From Liopterus haemorrhoidalis (Eukaryota; Arthropoda; Insecta; Coleoptera; Dytiscidae): a stretch of 64,000 nucleotides of DNA. Of this stretch, positions 22,540-33,030 are shown one piece after another. Location of the stretch: contig OZ020615.1 of the NCBI GenBank assembly GCA_963971575.1, positions 61,017,379 through 61,081,378 of the forward strand, in the 5' to 3' direction. Position 1 is the first letter of the stretch. Each line of letters opens with the position of its first letter. The notes below the pieces were generated by a model. The model ran no database searches and was not told the origin of the DNA. It saw only the letters and a program-made list of their open reading frames with translations. Position numbers and translations under genes: made by a program.

Positions 22540-23804
22540 CGAGGGCTACCTTTCACAAAAAGTTTTTACAAAAGAAAGACATTTTTTTTTGAACAAACTG
22601 TTTTAGTACTTTTCACAATATTCGCCTTAAAGATTTATACACTTTTGCATGCGTTCAAACCAATTCTCAAAACATTTTTTCCACTCTGAAGTTGGTATCT
22701 CAATAACATGGTTTCCGAAGGTTTCAACAGCTTCTTGAAGTGATGAAAATCGCTGTCCACGCATTTTTTGTTTGACATTGAGGAACAAAAAAAGTCGTTA
22801 GGGGACAAATCAGGTGAATACGGGCAATGAGACATTAATTCGATGTTTTTCTCCTTCAAATAATCAATTGTTTGACGGGCTGTGTGGGAGCTTGCATTGT
22901 CATGATGAAGAATGATGCGACGTTTCTGGTTGTTTTTCCTGATTTTGTCGATGACTTCTGGCAAACAAATTATTGTATACCATTCAGCATTAACTTTTCT
23001 CCGATCTTCTAAAAGAATGGTTGCGTCTAGTACAACCGAAGAAACAATAATTTTTTTTAAATGCTTCATGAACGAATAACTTTTGTGGGTTTCGGTTTAT
23101 CTTGTAAGACCCAAACAGTGGATTGTTGCTTAGTTTCTGGTTCATATGAATAAATCCAAGTTTCGTCACCTGTAACAATGTTGTATACGGATTTTGCAGT
23201 GCCTAGGTTGTTTTTTATTTAGCATTCCTTTACACCAATCAACACGAGTCTTTTTTTGAGTTTCGGTCAAATTATGCGGAAACAATCAGGAACAGATCTT
23301 TTTCACAGCTAAATGTTGATGCAAAATCGAATGTATTGCAGTCTGCGATATGCCAAAGAATGCCTCTATCTCATGGTAAGTCACATGGCGAACTTCTTCA
23401 ATTATTTTGCGCACTGCATCGATGTTTTTTTGAATCACAACAAATTTTGGCCGACCTTCACTGACTGAGTTTCATCACTGACGGACGTACGACCACGACG
23501 AAATTCTGCTAATCAATTGTAAACACTCTTTTCTGATGGTGCTCCATTACCAAAAGTTGAACGAAGCAAATCCATGTATTATTGTTGAGTTAGTCCTTTA
23601 CTAAAATCGTAAAAAATCATCCAACGAAAACCTTCACGAGTAATATACATTTTTCACAGACTTACTGTCAACAGACTACTCCATCAATTTATAAGCTACC
23701 ACTGATTTCGCAATTACAAATGTCAAATTTTACGAATATAGTAATGACACATTTCAATATTACCATCTAGTGGTCGTTTGTAAAAACATAAAAGGTAACC
23801 CTCG
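22540..23804 (-). mobile_element. Near full-length, inactivated mariner transposon
   Basis: 1265 bp between TIRs CGAGGGCTACCTTTCACAAA (left) and TAAAAGGTAACCCTCG (right), with TA at 22538-22539 and 23805-23806; close to the usual mariner length of about 1.3 kb. The minus strand encodes, in several frames, WMIFYDFSKGLTQQ (N-terminus), VTGDETWIYSYEPETKQQ, HHDNASSHTARQTIDYLKE, HCPYSPDLSPNDFF and a C-terminal INLKGEY-type block. Frame breaks and stops scatter the protein, so it is a dead copy. Confidence 0.93.
22635..23069 (-). pseudogene. mariner transposase, catalytic and C-terminal part
   Basis: Longest surviving frame (144 codons) of the mariner at 22540-23804. It contains RRIILHHDNASSHTARQTID, with the second catalytic Asp, and SPDLSPNDFF, with the third. 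The first Asp lies in GDETWIYSYEP in another frame upstream. The C-terminus is shifted out of frame and ends early. Confidence 0.88.
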
Positions 23805-24092
23805 TACACTTGAATTTTAGAGCTTTGAGCTTTTTTTTAGCTATCACTTATATTTTAGAAGCGATGTCCCTTTTTTTAGGTCATCACTTATATTTTGGAA
23901 ATGAGGAGCATTTTTTAGGTGAAGCATTTTGAGAAAAAAAAAATGTTATTGGTCACTGGCATTTTTAACAATAAAGTATTTTTGGTAAGCACTTGTTATT
24001 TCCGATTCCCTATCCTAACGAAACAATTTTGTCTTCTGCCCCCCCCCCAGAAATATGCATAGGTGCGTGCCTGTTTTGAATAAAACACTTAA

Positions 24093-24613
24093 CCCTTTAG
24101 CGCATAGTGTGCCATATATGGCACATTCCAATTTTTATTTTTTATTTTACTTTTAAAACTGAATCAGAACGTTACTTCATAAATATTCATAGATGCCACA
24201 TACACAGCAATGGATCCTGCAGTATCTCAAGTAATGGGCTGCAATAGATTTGAGGATATCAAGCGGAATTTGCACTTCAACGATAACTCTGAATTTATTG
24301 AGAAAGGACAACTAGAAGATACGACCTTTTCTTTCAAAAAAGCGAGGGCGACTGCTTTTAATCCCTAATGAAGAACACCTAGCAATTGACGAGCAAATAA
24401 TACGGAATCATTTTCTTTTGTAACATAATGCAGCATCATAATGTTCCATGTATGGCACAAACTCTAAATTATTATTTTAATTATTATTTTTTCATAAAAA
24501 TAATAACTAATATTTTAAATATATTTTTTTAATTAATTTTTCTATCAATAAAAACCAATTCCTAATGCTCATGAATTATTTCTGCCAAAAATAAAAATTC
24601 ATGCAGTAAAGGG
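24093..24613 (+). mobile_element. piggyBac MITE, copy 2
   Basis: Ends CCCTTTAGCGCAT and ATGCAGTAAAGGG. TTAA duplications at 24089-24092 and 24614-24617. A frame from 24210 to 24368 reads RFEDIKRNLHFNDNSEF, the conserved N-terminal region of the piggyBac DDE transposase. It is therefore an internal deletion of an autonomous piggyBac rather than an unrelated sequence. Confidence 0.9.
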
Positions 24614-24617
24614 TTAA

Positions 24618-25848
24618 AAGTGGAGATTGTAGAGGAGGCACTTCTACCCCCCAAGAAAAACTTCATAGTGTGCGCCTGGTTTGGAATAAAAGTGGAGATT
24701 TCAGGAGTCTTGTGCCCCCCCCCCCCCCTCTTCCACCTTACTGGCCCCCAGGTCTAATTAAAACTTTTTTGTAATCCTTTATCTTGTTTTTCGTAATCTT
24801 GAAACCTATCTCGTATAATCCTACATCCATATTTTACCATTCACGGTTTCGCTATTCGCGGCTTATCCGCGTATGCCCCGCGAATATGGGGCTTTGACTT
24901 AATATGTATAATAAAAAAGAACAACCTCGAACAAAAGGACAGGAACTAATAGAAACTAAGATGCGTGAATGGCGTAAAAATAACACAAATAATAAAACAT
25001 ATACTAAAACTTATTTTAATCGTATCAAATTTATTAGCTTTATATATCATTGATAAAATTGAAATGTATATAAACAAAAAATAAATAAATCATTATATAA
25101 ATGTACCGCAACCTTGTAGAAATATAAAAATATATTTATATAATATAATGCCAAACGTAACTGCATCATATACCATGTCGAATAAGTCGTAACTTGTAAA
25201 TTAGTAATCAAACATGCATTAGACCTGCAAAGAGAAATTTAGTAAAATAATAGATTTATACCAATGGATATTAATTGAAAGTAGTTAGTGGCAGTGCGTA
25301 TTGAATAGTGGGTGAAGTGATTTCTAACGGTGACAATTAATAATATCGGAGACATTACTGACAAATCAGTCCGAACTTAGTGACTGACTTAATCGGTGTG
25401 TTAGTGTGGTTTTGTGTTTTTTTAGTGAATTTATTTAGGTGTTACGGAAATTTTATACAACGGAATAAATCAGGTACTTTTGTTTATTATTTTTAATTAT
25501 TTTTAGGATTTTTTTTTCAAATATAAATTAAAATGGGGAAGGTTTTTAAAAGATGCACTTGGTAAAGTTTTACAAATATTTTTATTCGACTTGCTGACTG
25601 CAGTTTCGGCTGTAACCTTTTTCAAAACTATAATCTTCTGCAGTTTTGGCGTAAACGAAAGTATATAGGTAATTTCATTGGTTTAAGCGGAATTAAACAG
25701 AAGTTTCGTTTAATTCCTTATCACGAAAAAATAGCTTTTCTAGGTTATTCATGTTGGCATTTATTACATATATTCTTTATTTCCCCCAAGCCTTGCGGCG
25801 TTTAGGGTATCAACAATTACAACAAAATGAAAAACAAAATAACATACA
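24618..25848. other. Unassigned sequence
   Basis: C-rich run at about 24716-24728. GCTATTCGCGGCTTATCCGC at about 24850 resembles pogo/Tigger-type ends. About 25300-25470 has no visible repeat match and finishes at a possible donor (AAATCAG then GTACTT); a noncoding 5' exon is possible but unsupported. Confidence 0.3.
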
Positions 25849-26080
25849 GGCTATTCTAAACTTTTAGGCGGAACTAAATGGGAATTTCGTTCTTTTAGGT
25901 TGTCACGAGAAAGGACCTTGCTTGGATTATTTCATATTTTACGTCGGTATGTGAAAATTTAAAATTCCAACAGTGAAACCATGGAAACAAATGACATTTA
26001 TTAAAAATTTTAATACATTTTTACATATTTTGAAGACAAAAAAATAAATAAATGGGAAATTTTTATTAAGAAGTAGGAAA
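25849..26080 (+). mobile_element. Partial TA MITE (CAGTCTG/CAGGCTA family)
   Basis: Starts CAGGCTATTCTAAAC, then GGCGGAACTAAATGGGAATT and AAATAAATGGGAAATTTTTA, matching the left half of the element at 27694. The right half is absent. Confidence 0.7.
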
Positions 26081-27693
26081 TAGGTTGGGGCAAAAATATT
26101 TTAGTACGGTTTTGGCAAAAATAGTCAAAATAAGTTATGACTTTTTTGCAAATCTGGAGTTCTATTCATCTAGTGCCTCATATTGCCTTAAAAATAATTA
26201 GTTTTGAATCGACACGAGAAAATCGAAATTTGCAGTTTAAAAAAAAAAAAAATCTTTTCACTTCATTGTGCATTACACTGAATATTTTCATGAGCCCCTC
26301 TGGATAACAGGGGGGGGGGAAGTTTATTGAAACATTTTTACAAATATTCTTCAAAAATTAATTTCATAATCTACGTATCTATTATCTTACGTATCAGCTT
26401 TCATTTAAAGTCACTCAAATTTTTAAAAATCTATTTATTATAAAAATAGGGATTTGTTTATAATTTTCAAGAGATGTGATTTTTTCAGTTTTAGTTTAGG
26501 TTGATCAAAGATTTATTCATCTAATATCTAGGTTTAGGGCTCTCAAAATTCTCTAGTTTTTCTGTTTGTCTACAATTTCTGTCGTACAGACAGACACATG
26601 ACGGACGGTATAAGGGTTTCTTGGTTATATCTACGAAATTGTAAATATATGATACAATGATTATCTAAAGTTTAATGAAATAAAGCTCAAAATTTATTTT
26701 AATAGTGCCTATTTCCTTTTATTTTCTTATTGGCATATTTATATTATTACTGTTTTTCCAATTCAAATAAATTTATCAAGATAAATAAAACATAAGCTGA
26801 ATATATTTATGAACATATAGAATTATATTTCCCCATAAATATAAAAACTGATTTCTAATCAACACTCACCTATGTATACTTTTATTTAACATTATATAGG
26901 TATATGTTTATTTTATTAAACGGTAAATTTATAATATTTAAATACAATTTTTAATTGTTTATGGTTCCCGTACTTTTTTATTGTACACATTTTAATTGTA
27001 ACGTAAGTAATATATGAGATATTCAAACGGAGATAGATTAAAAAATTTGAAATGCCATAAAGTTGTGACCATATTTTTTTGGAAAAAATAAAGGACAAAT
27101 TTAAAAATGGTTTATAAAAATAGAAAAACAATTTATATTTATTAATTTATAAATGGCTCAATAATAAAACTAAGATAAATTTGGTCGAACTATCCATCAA
27201 AATGATTTCTCTGAATTTGTAAACTTCAAAAAAAGAAAATAAATAAAAAAATGTACACTCAACTTTTTTCAAAAAATATACTAGGTAATTTTTTTTTGTC
27301 TCTAACCTTAAAACTTTGCGGGATTAATCTTATAATCTTACAAAATTCGAAGCAGTGCACAATTATGTGGACCGGAATAATACAACAGGAATTTTTAATC
27401 TGATTATTTTTTCGAAAATTATCGGCTATAGACTATTGATTTAAGAGCTCTGAATGCGTAGACTTACCATAATATTTTTTTCTCAAACCGGGACAATTTT
27501 GAGATTTTGCTAAAAACAGAAAGTAACACCTTCTACGCTAGTACCTAAAATTAAAAAGGATAAATAACGGAGTGGTTAACAAAAATAATTTAGGTAGTAA
27601 TAATTTTTAATTACTCTAAATTGAACATAACTTATTATTAATATATATCACTAGCGTGAAATTTCTTTAAAAATTCGTTGTTATTTTTAATTA
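26081..27693. other. AT-rich sequence, mostly unassigned
   Basis: About 26240-26640 retains degraded H2 phrases (CATTTAAAGTCACTCAAATT, CAGACAGACACATGACGG, TATAAGGGTTTCTTGG). About 27355-27440 has another (GGAATAATACAACAGGAATT). No gene. Confidence 0.4.
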
Positions 27694-28506
27694 TAGGCTT
27701 TTTCAAACTTTTAGGCGGAACTAAATGAAAATTTCGTTCATTTAGGTTGTCACCAGAAGGGACCTTGCTTGTGTTATTTCATGTTTCACGTTTGGTTTGT
27801 AAAAATTTAAAATTCCAACAGTGAAACCATGGAAACGAATGACATAGTATGTCAAAAATTTTAATACATTTTTCCATTTTTTGAAGAGAAAAAAATAAAT
27901 ACAGTCTGTTCCAAACGGTTAAGCGGAACTAGATTTTGCAATCTAGTTACTTTCATCGTTTAAATCGTGCCTTTCGGCCGTTTTGTTTAAGCTTTGTAAA
28001 TCATACTTACAATAAACATTTTTTGGTTAAAGTTAATATCATTTTAAAATGTCATTTTCTTTATATTTTGATTTTTTGTGTCATTCTTAATACAAATTTC
28101 CCATTTATTTATTTTTTTGTCATTAAAATATCTAAAAAAATATTTAATTTTGACATAAGTCATTCGTTTCCATGGTTTCATTGTTGGAATTTTAAATTTT
28201 GACATCCCAACGTGAAAACTGAAATATCCCAAACAAGGTCCCTTCTCGTGACAACCTAAAAGAACTAAATTCCCATTTAGTTCCGCTTAACCGTTTGGAA
28301 CAGACTGTAAATGGGAAATTTTTATTAAGAATGACAAAAAAATTCAAATGCAATGAAAAGAACATTTTATAATGACAATCAATTTAAGCTAGAATTTGCA
28401 ATGTGAGTATGATTTACAAAGCTTAAACAAAATGACTAAAAGTCCGAATAGATAAAATTTACTAGATTTCAAAATCTAGTTCCGCCTAAACGTTTGGAAT
28501 AGCCTA
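27694..28506. mobile_element. Outer TA MITE, interrupted
   Basis: Left end TAGGCTTTTTCAAAC, right end GTTTGGAATAGCCTA, TA on both sides. Interior matches the CAGTCTG family but is split at AAATA/AATGGG by the inner element. Confidence 0.8.
27902..28307. mobile_element. Inner TA MITE nested in a relative
   Basis: 406 bp with perfect 30-bp ends beginning CAGTCTGTTCCAAACGGTTA. TA at 27900-27901 and 28308-28309. Opposite orientation to its host element and to the copy at 37855-38260. Tc1/mariner superfamily by target site. Confidence 0.9.
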
Positions 28507-29577
28507 TAGTTGTCTAATCGCCATTTCCCCAGGCTGCACTTTTTGTACGTGTATATTTTGCACTTTTTAATTTTTAAGAAATATCCGGGACAAAATGACA
28601 AATTGGCCGGGACCATACCTTCATACCGGGACAATCCCGGTCAAACCGGGACGTATAGTAAGTCTGTGAATGCGGTTTAACACTATTTTTTTAGAGTGCA
28701 CTGCTTTCCACTTTACAAAAGCCTAGATCTGTTCCAAAATTTATTATTTCATCAGCCCAAACACCTCGCTAATCAAAATTTTAATTTACGTTAATCGAAA
28801 TTTAATAATTAAAGACAGCTCTAATTTGATCCTGCATTAATCGAACCCACGCTAATCGAGTGATTCCTGTTGACCTTAAATTTATTTAATTAAAATAGTA
28901 ATTAAATATTTATTTATTTTCATTGATTTGTACTATAATTTTAAGCCTATAAAGTTATCAGTTTTTTACTATCGGATATAAATTTTATATTCATTCAATA
29001 AATTTTTTATTAGCTAACACTATTGTAATATGATTTATTAATCTGAAATATAAATAATAATTTTATTTGCTTTGCAGAGTATTTGATTATATCGCAAAAC
29101 TATAACCGGTTAAATTGATTTCCGAGTGGAATTTACGAGCCGCAGAATTGCCGATATCATACTGGACATAAGTTAGGTTTATTTTGTGCTGAAGTCTACA
29201 ATTGTTTTCCTTTTGTCCTGGGACATTTATTGGTATGTCATCTTTGTTTAATCCACTAACTCCATGATTTAGCATCCTTCTTTAATACAGTGCTTTTCAA
29301 TCATCGCTTCAAAATCTAAATTTACAAAATTTATCCAATTCGCGAAGATTTTAATATCTATAATATAATACGCCAACGTGTGTCCTTGCGTGGCTGCGTG
29401 GATGTTGTCTAAAATCTAAAACAATTGAAGCGGGATTCCGAAATGTAACGAAATATTCCGAAGCTTACCGAGTTTATATTGACATATAACACGTAATAAT
29501 AATAGATGTTAATTGATATGTTTATACAAAAATAATATAAATTAAAATTATTAGTAGCAGAAAAATAATAATTTAAA
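28507..29577. other. Unassigned sequence
   Basis: About 28590-28660 has ACCGGGACAATCCCGGTC repeats. About 28760-28870 has GCTAATCGAACC-like phrases that could be the end of a pogo-type element. No gene. Confidence 0.35.
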
Positions 29578-30265
29578 AAAATCAGCTGTGGTCACCACAG
29601 GACCGACCGCCATCATGAAGTATTTATATAAAATACATTCTAGCAGCAAAGTAGAAATAACTTGGCCTAATATTTTCTAACAGAGATATTATTTATCATG
29701 ACCATGGAAAAGTTACATATAAGTATGAAAAAATTGAGAAAAATTTTACCTAGATTGGTTCTTTTGGGGTCCGATTTAGGTTCTCTGGGAAATAGGATGA
29801 CGGACAAAAGTTATTATGTAAATTTTTGGCGAAATTCACATCTAAAAAAATCAGCTTTAGCCACCACAGGATCGACCGCCATCACAAAGTACTTGTATAA
29901 AATACATTGTAGCAGCAGAGTAGAAATAAATTGGCCCAATATTTTCTAACAAAGATATTATTTGTCATGACCATGGAAACGTTACATATAAGTATGAAAA
30001 CGTCTCAAATAAAAGTTATTAATTATTGCTTTTATAGCAACTTTTGTTCAATAAATTTTTTCGAAATATTTTTCTGTTGTGAAATATCCACAAAAATCTT
30101 AAAATCGACACGAGTATACTCCCATTTTTAGTCAACCGATTTCTACCAAAAGTTGATAAACTTGTGCCATTGATGGCAGAAGCTTAAATATGAAGTTGCA
30201 TAAAAATCCTTTCAGCCGAATTTGCTCTGCACGTGTTCACAGACAGACAGACGAACGGACGGACG

Positions 30266-30311
<46 letters not shown>

Positions 30312-30460
30312 GAGACAGACCGACAGATATAATGCTAAAAATAGTCAAAACGTTATGTAGGGACCTCAATTCGTGGAGATCCATCGAAATCTCGAAATGT
30401 CAAAATCGGTATGATCACAATACCTCCCTTATATATATTGGCGGTCGGTAAAAATATTTG
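29578..30460 (+). mobile_element. Helentron/DINE-like repeat, family H1, copy 2
   Basis: Same landmarks as 13549-14340. The head block (ACCACAGGACCGACCGCCAT to GACCATGGAAA) occurs twice, at about 29590-29710 and 29860-29980. The CAGA tract spans about 30238-30320 and mixes CAGA, CGGA and GAGA units. Confidence 0.7.
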
Positions 30461-30762
30461 GTTTTAATGAAAGTATGTAAGAAAAATGTGACTTTCTTTT
30501 CTTTATTATTATTTTTTCAATGCTTTATTATTTTTTTATTTCTACGATTAACGTTTTAAATTATCTAACGTTTTAAGTTTTCAAAAATGTAAATATAATG
30601 GAGTAAAACACGCTTTGGTAAAAATAAATAATTTTTACAAAAATTACCGGCCGAGTTTGGTCATTCATATCGCCACTAGGTAAATTCATATCGCCACTTA
30701 TTTGTGTAAATTTAAAATTGGTTCGAAATATTAAAAAAAAAATTGTAAAAATTACAAATTGA

Positions 30763-31060
30763 TACATTCAATAGTTTGCACCTTTGAAATTGTATGTCAT
30801 GTTGGTATTAAAACATGGTAAAAATTTCACTTTCTTAAAATGTCATTCCATTTGACATATATCATAAAGATAAATGATATCTTAGTTATAATGACCATAA
30901 CCAACATATATATGAAGTAGGTTTTACAGCGTAAGGAATATTTTGAAATGACATTTAATCTAATAATTACATACATTTAAAAGTCATACATTTAAAAGTC
31001 AGTACCACACTATAAAAATAACCAAAATAACTAGATCTGGTTTGACCTTACAAATGTGAA
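30763..31060 (+). mobile_element. Degraded MITE, AAGTGAACAGCTTAT family
   Basis: Shares AATAGTTTGCACCTTTGAAA, CATGTTGGTATTAAAA and CAGCGTAAGGAATATTTT with the two intact copies at 33523 and 33901. Both ends are diverged. Confidence 0.6.
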
Positions 31061-31149
31061 CGCAATATATTAAAGTGGGCAAACAATTAAATTTTACTGT
31101 GTAATAGTTTCTCACGATTTATTTCAAACTGATTTGAGATGTAATGTAA

Positions 31150-31275
31150 GTACACTTTTTTCCGTGTGTGTATTTTTCCGTGTGCCCTTTTTGCCGTGTG
31201 TATATTTTTTCATGTGCGCTTTTTTCCGTGTGCGTATTAATCCGTGTGCATTTTTTTCCGTGTGCGTATTTTTAT
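31150..31275 (+). repeat. Minisatellite, about 16-17 bp unit
   Basis: About seven diverged units of TTTTTCCGTGTGCGTAT. The plus-strand frame through it gives a repeated F-[SR]-V-C-V-F pattern but is a repeat artefact. Confidence 0.8.
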
Positions 31276-31699
31276 ATTATATAAGAAATTGGAAAATTTA
31301 TTCAAATAAATATATTTTAAATTTAACGTCTCAAATCATTTTTAGTTTTAACATTATAAATATACTGAGTGAAAATGAATCGTTTTCCCATCTTAAAAAG
31401 TTAATGAATAAATAATTCGGAATAATACTCATTATTTGTCCAGTTTTTAATAATACGCGAAGAGTTGATTCAATTTGAATTAGATGAAGTAAGGCGTATG
31501 GCTAGAAAAAGAAGTCTGAGGTATCGAGCAAGTTCCACATTAAGGTAATGAAGTGTTTGCCAACACAGTTGGCAACGGGTGCACTAGTTATATATACTAT
31601 CTATAATATTTTTTTTAAAAACAGTTTCCGCAAATACCCACCGTTGCTGTGCGCAAAAAATGACTTTGTTAAACAATTTATGGCTAGTAGAATATGTGT

Positions 31700-32225
31700 A
31701 TGAAATTAAAAAATTGATGTGAAGTGTGAATTTTCACGCATTGCAGGATTTCGCAGGTATATAGGTAATAAATGAAGGCGGCATGCTGAGTGTGTAGGAC
31801 AAATTTTGCTTTATAGTAATCACGGCAAAAAGAACGATATTTTAAAAATAATTTATCGTCTGTTAATCTAAGAGCTTTAAAAACAAATTTTATGTAAAAA
31901 TATTTTTTTGTTAATTTTAATTCGAATATCTAATACCATTATTTAGGTTTCTAAATATGTGCAGTATTTTTTTATAGCTAGCAAGGTTCATTAAGGTTTT
32001 GAAAATGGCGCCTATGGCTTCCATTGGTTGTTTTAAGCCATATGCTCCACCTCTCTGGTTTCGTATACATGACAAATAGAATGAAAATATAATTTCAACA
32101 ATTCCAACTGGCTATTAAATGAGGCTTTTAATCATTTTGTTTTGCAAAAGCCCACTTCAATCATTAAAAAGTGAACTCGTGACAACAAAAATTAAAATTC
32201 CGCTTAAACATTTGGAATAATCAAT
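31700..32225 (+). repeat. Interspersed repeat family R4, copy
   Basis: Starts TTGATGTGAAGTGTGAATTT and TCACGCATTGCAGG, then GGCGGCATGCTGAGTGTGTA and TTTATCGTCTGTTAATC. Relatives at 1760, 49588, 55915 (minus) and 62860. Ends with a fragment of the TA-MITE family (AAACATTTGGAATAATC). It stops about 300 bp before the first visible Hox3 exon. Confidence 0.6.
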
Positions 32226-32531
32226 AGTAGAATTTTTTTTTCTACATATGCAAATACTAATTAAAATTCTATTAAATTTGAAATTTGATTTGAAAGAAGA
32301 ATACTGTATATCCTACAAAAAAAAAAAATTAATTTTATGAAAGAGTTAAATTATTTTTATTCTGGGGCACAGATTTATTATAATTTTATTTTCCATACTG
32401 TATAAATCTTTTGTTTCTATTTACAGATTGCATAAATCATCTCTATCTTTAATAAAAATTTATTTTTCCCTCTTGCCCACCCCTTTTACTTAATATAAGT
32501 GTACTAATCTTCCGTCTCTCTCTATCAACAG

Positions 32532-33030
32532 TGCTGCACTATCTACCTGTCCCACTCCTCCTAATCCGGATAAATCACCAGCCACCAAATTCCCGGAATT
32601 GAGACAAGTGGAAGGGGTTGAGAGACAATCATTGGTCAAAATGTCCTTAAGTCCTGAAAAGGGTGATTATACACCTTTAGAAGAAAAAGTTAAAAACTCC
32701 TGGACACATGAAGAAATTAATCAGTGTGACGACAAGTCTCTTAAAGCTAACTCAAGTGATAGTGACGAGGAAAATATTGAAGTTGACAGTAAAGAAATGA
32801 TATTGAAAAATTATCAAGACAGCATGATTGAATCTGGTGAATTGAAGGTTGATGAGAATGTTTTTCCATTGTCTCCATCGACTGTTGGATCCAGGAGTCC
32901 ACCACCGTATCCAAGTTATGGAGAAGGGTTCCAACAGGACAGTGCATACTTTGATAACCGATTTAGTTCGAATGTGAATAGTGTCAGTTCTTTGGACAAT
33001 ATGTACGCAAATACGAACAACCAAATACAG
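32532..33030 (+). CDS. Hox3: Hox3 exon 'A' (first visible coding exon)
   Basis: Preceded by a pyrimidine-rich acceptor (CTCTCTCTATCAACAG) and followed by GTAAGC. Encodes [15 protein letters not shown], an acidic stretch ([15 protein letters not shown]) and a Pro-rich [13 protein letters not shown], ending NTNNQIQ. The frame has no stop from the acceptor on. Composition is as expected of Hox N-terminal transactivation regions, but it is not conserved enough to recognise on its own; phase continuity to the homeobox exon is the main support. Confidence 0.8.
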
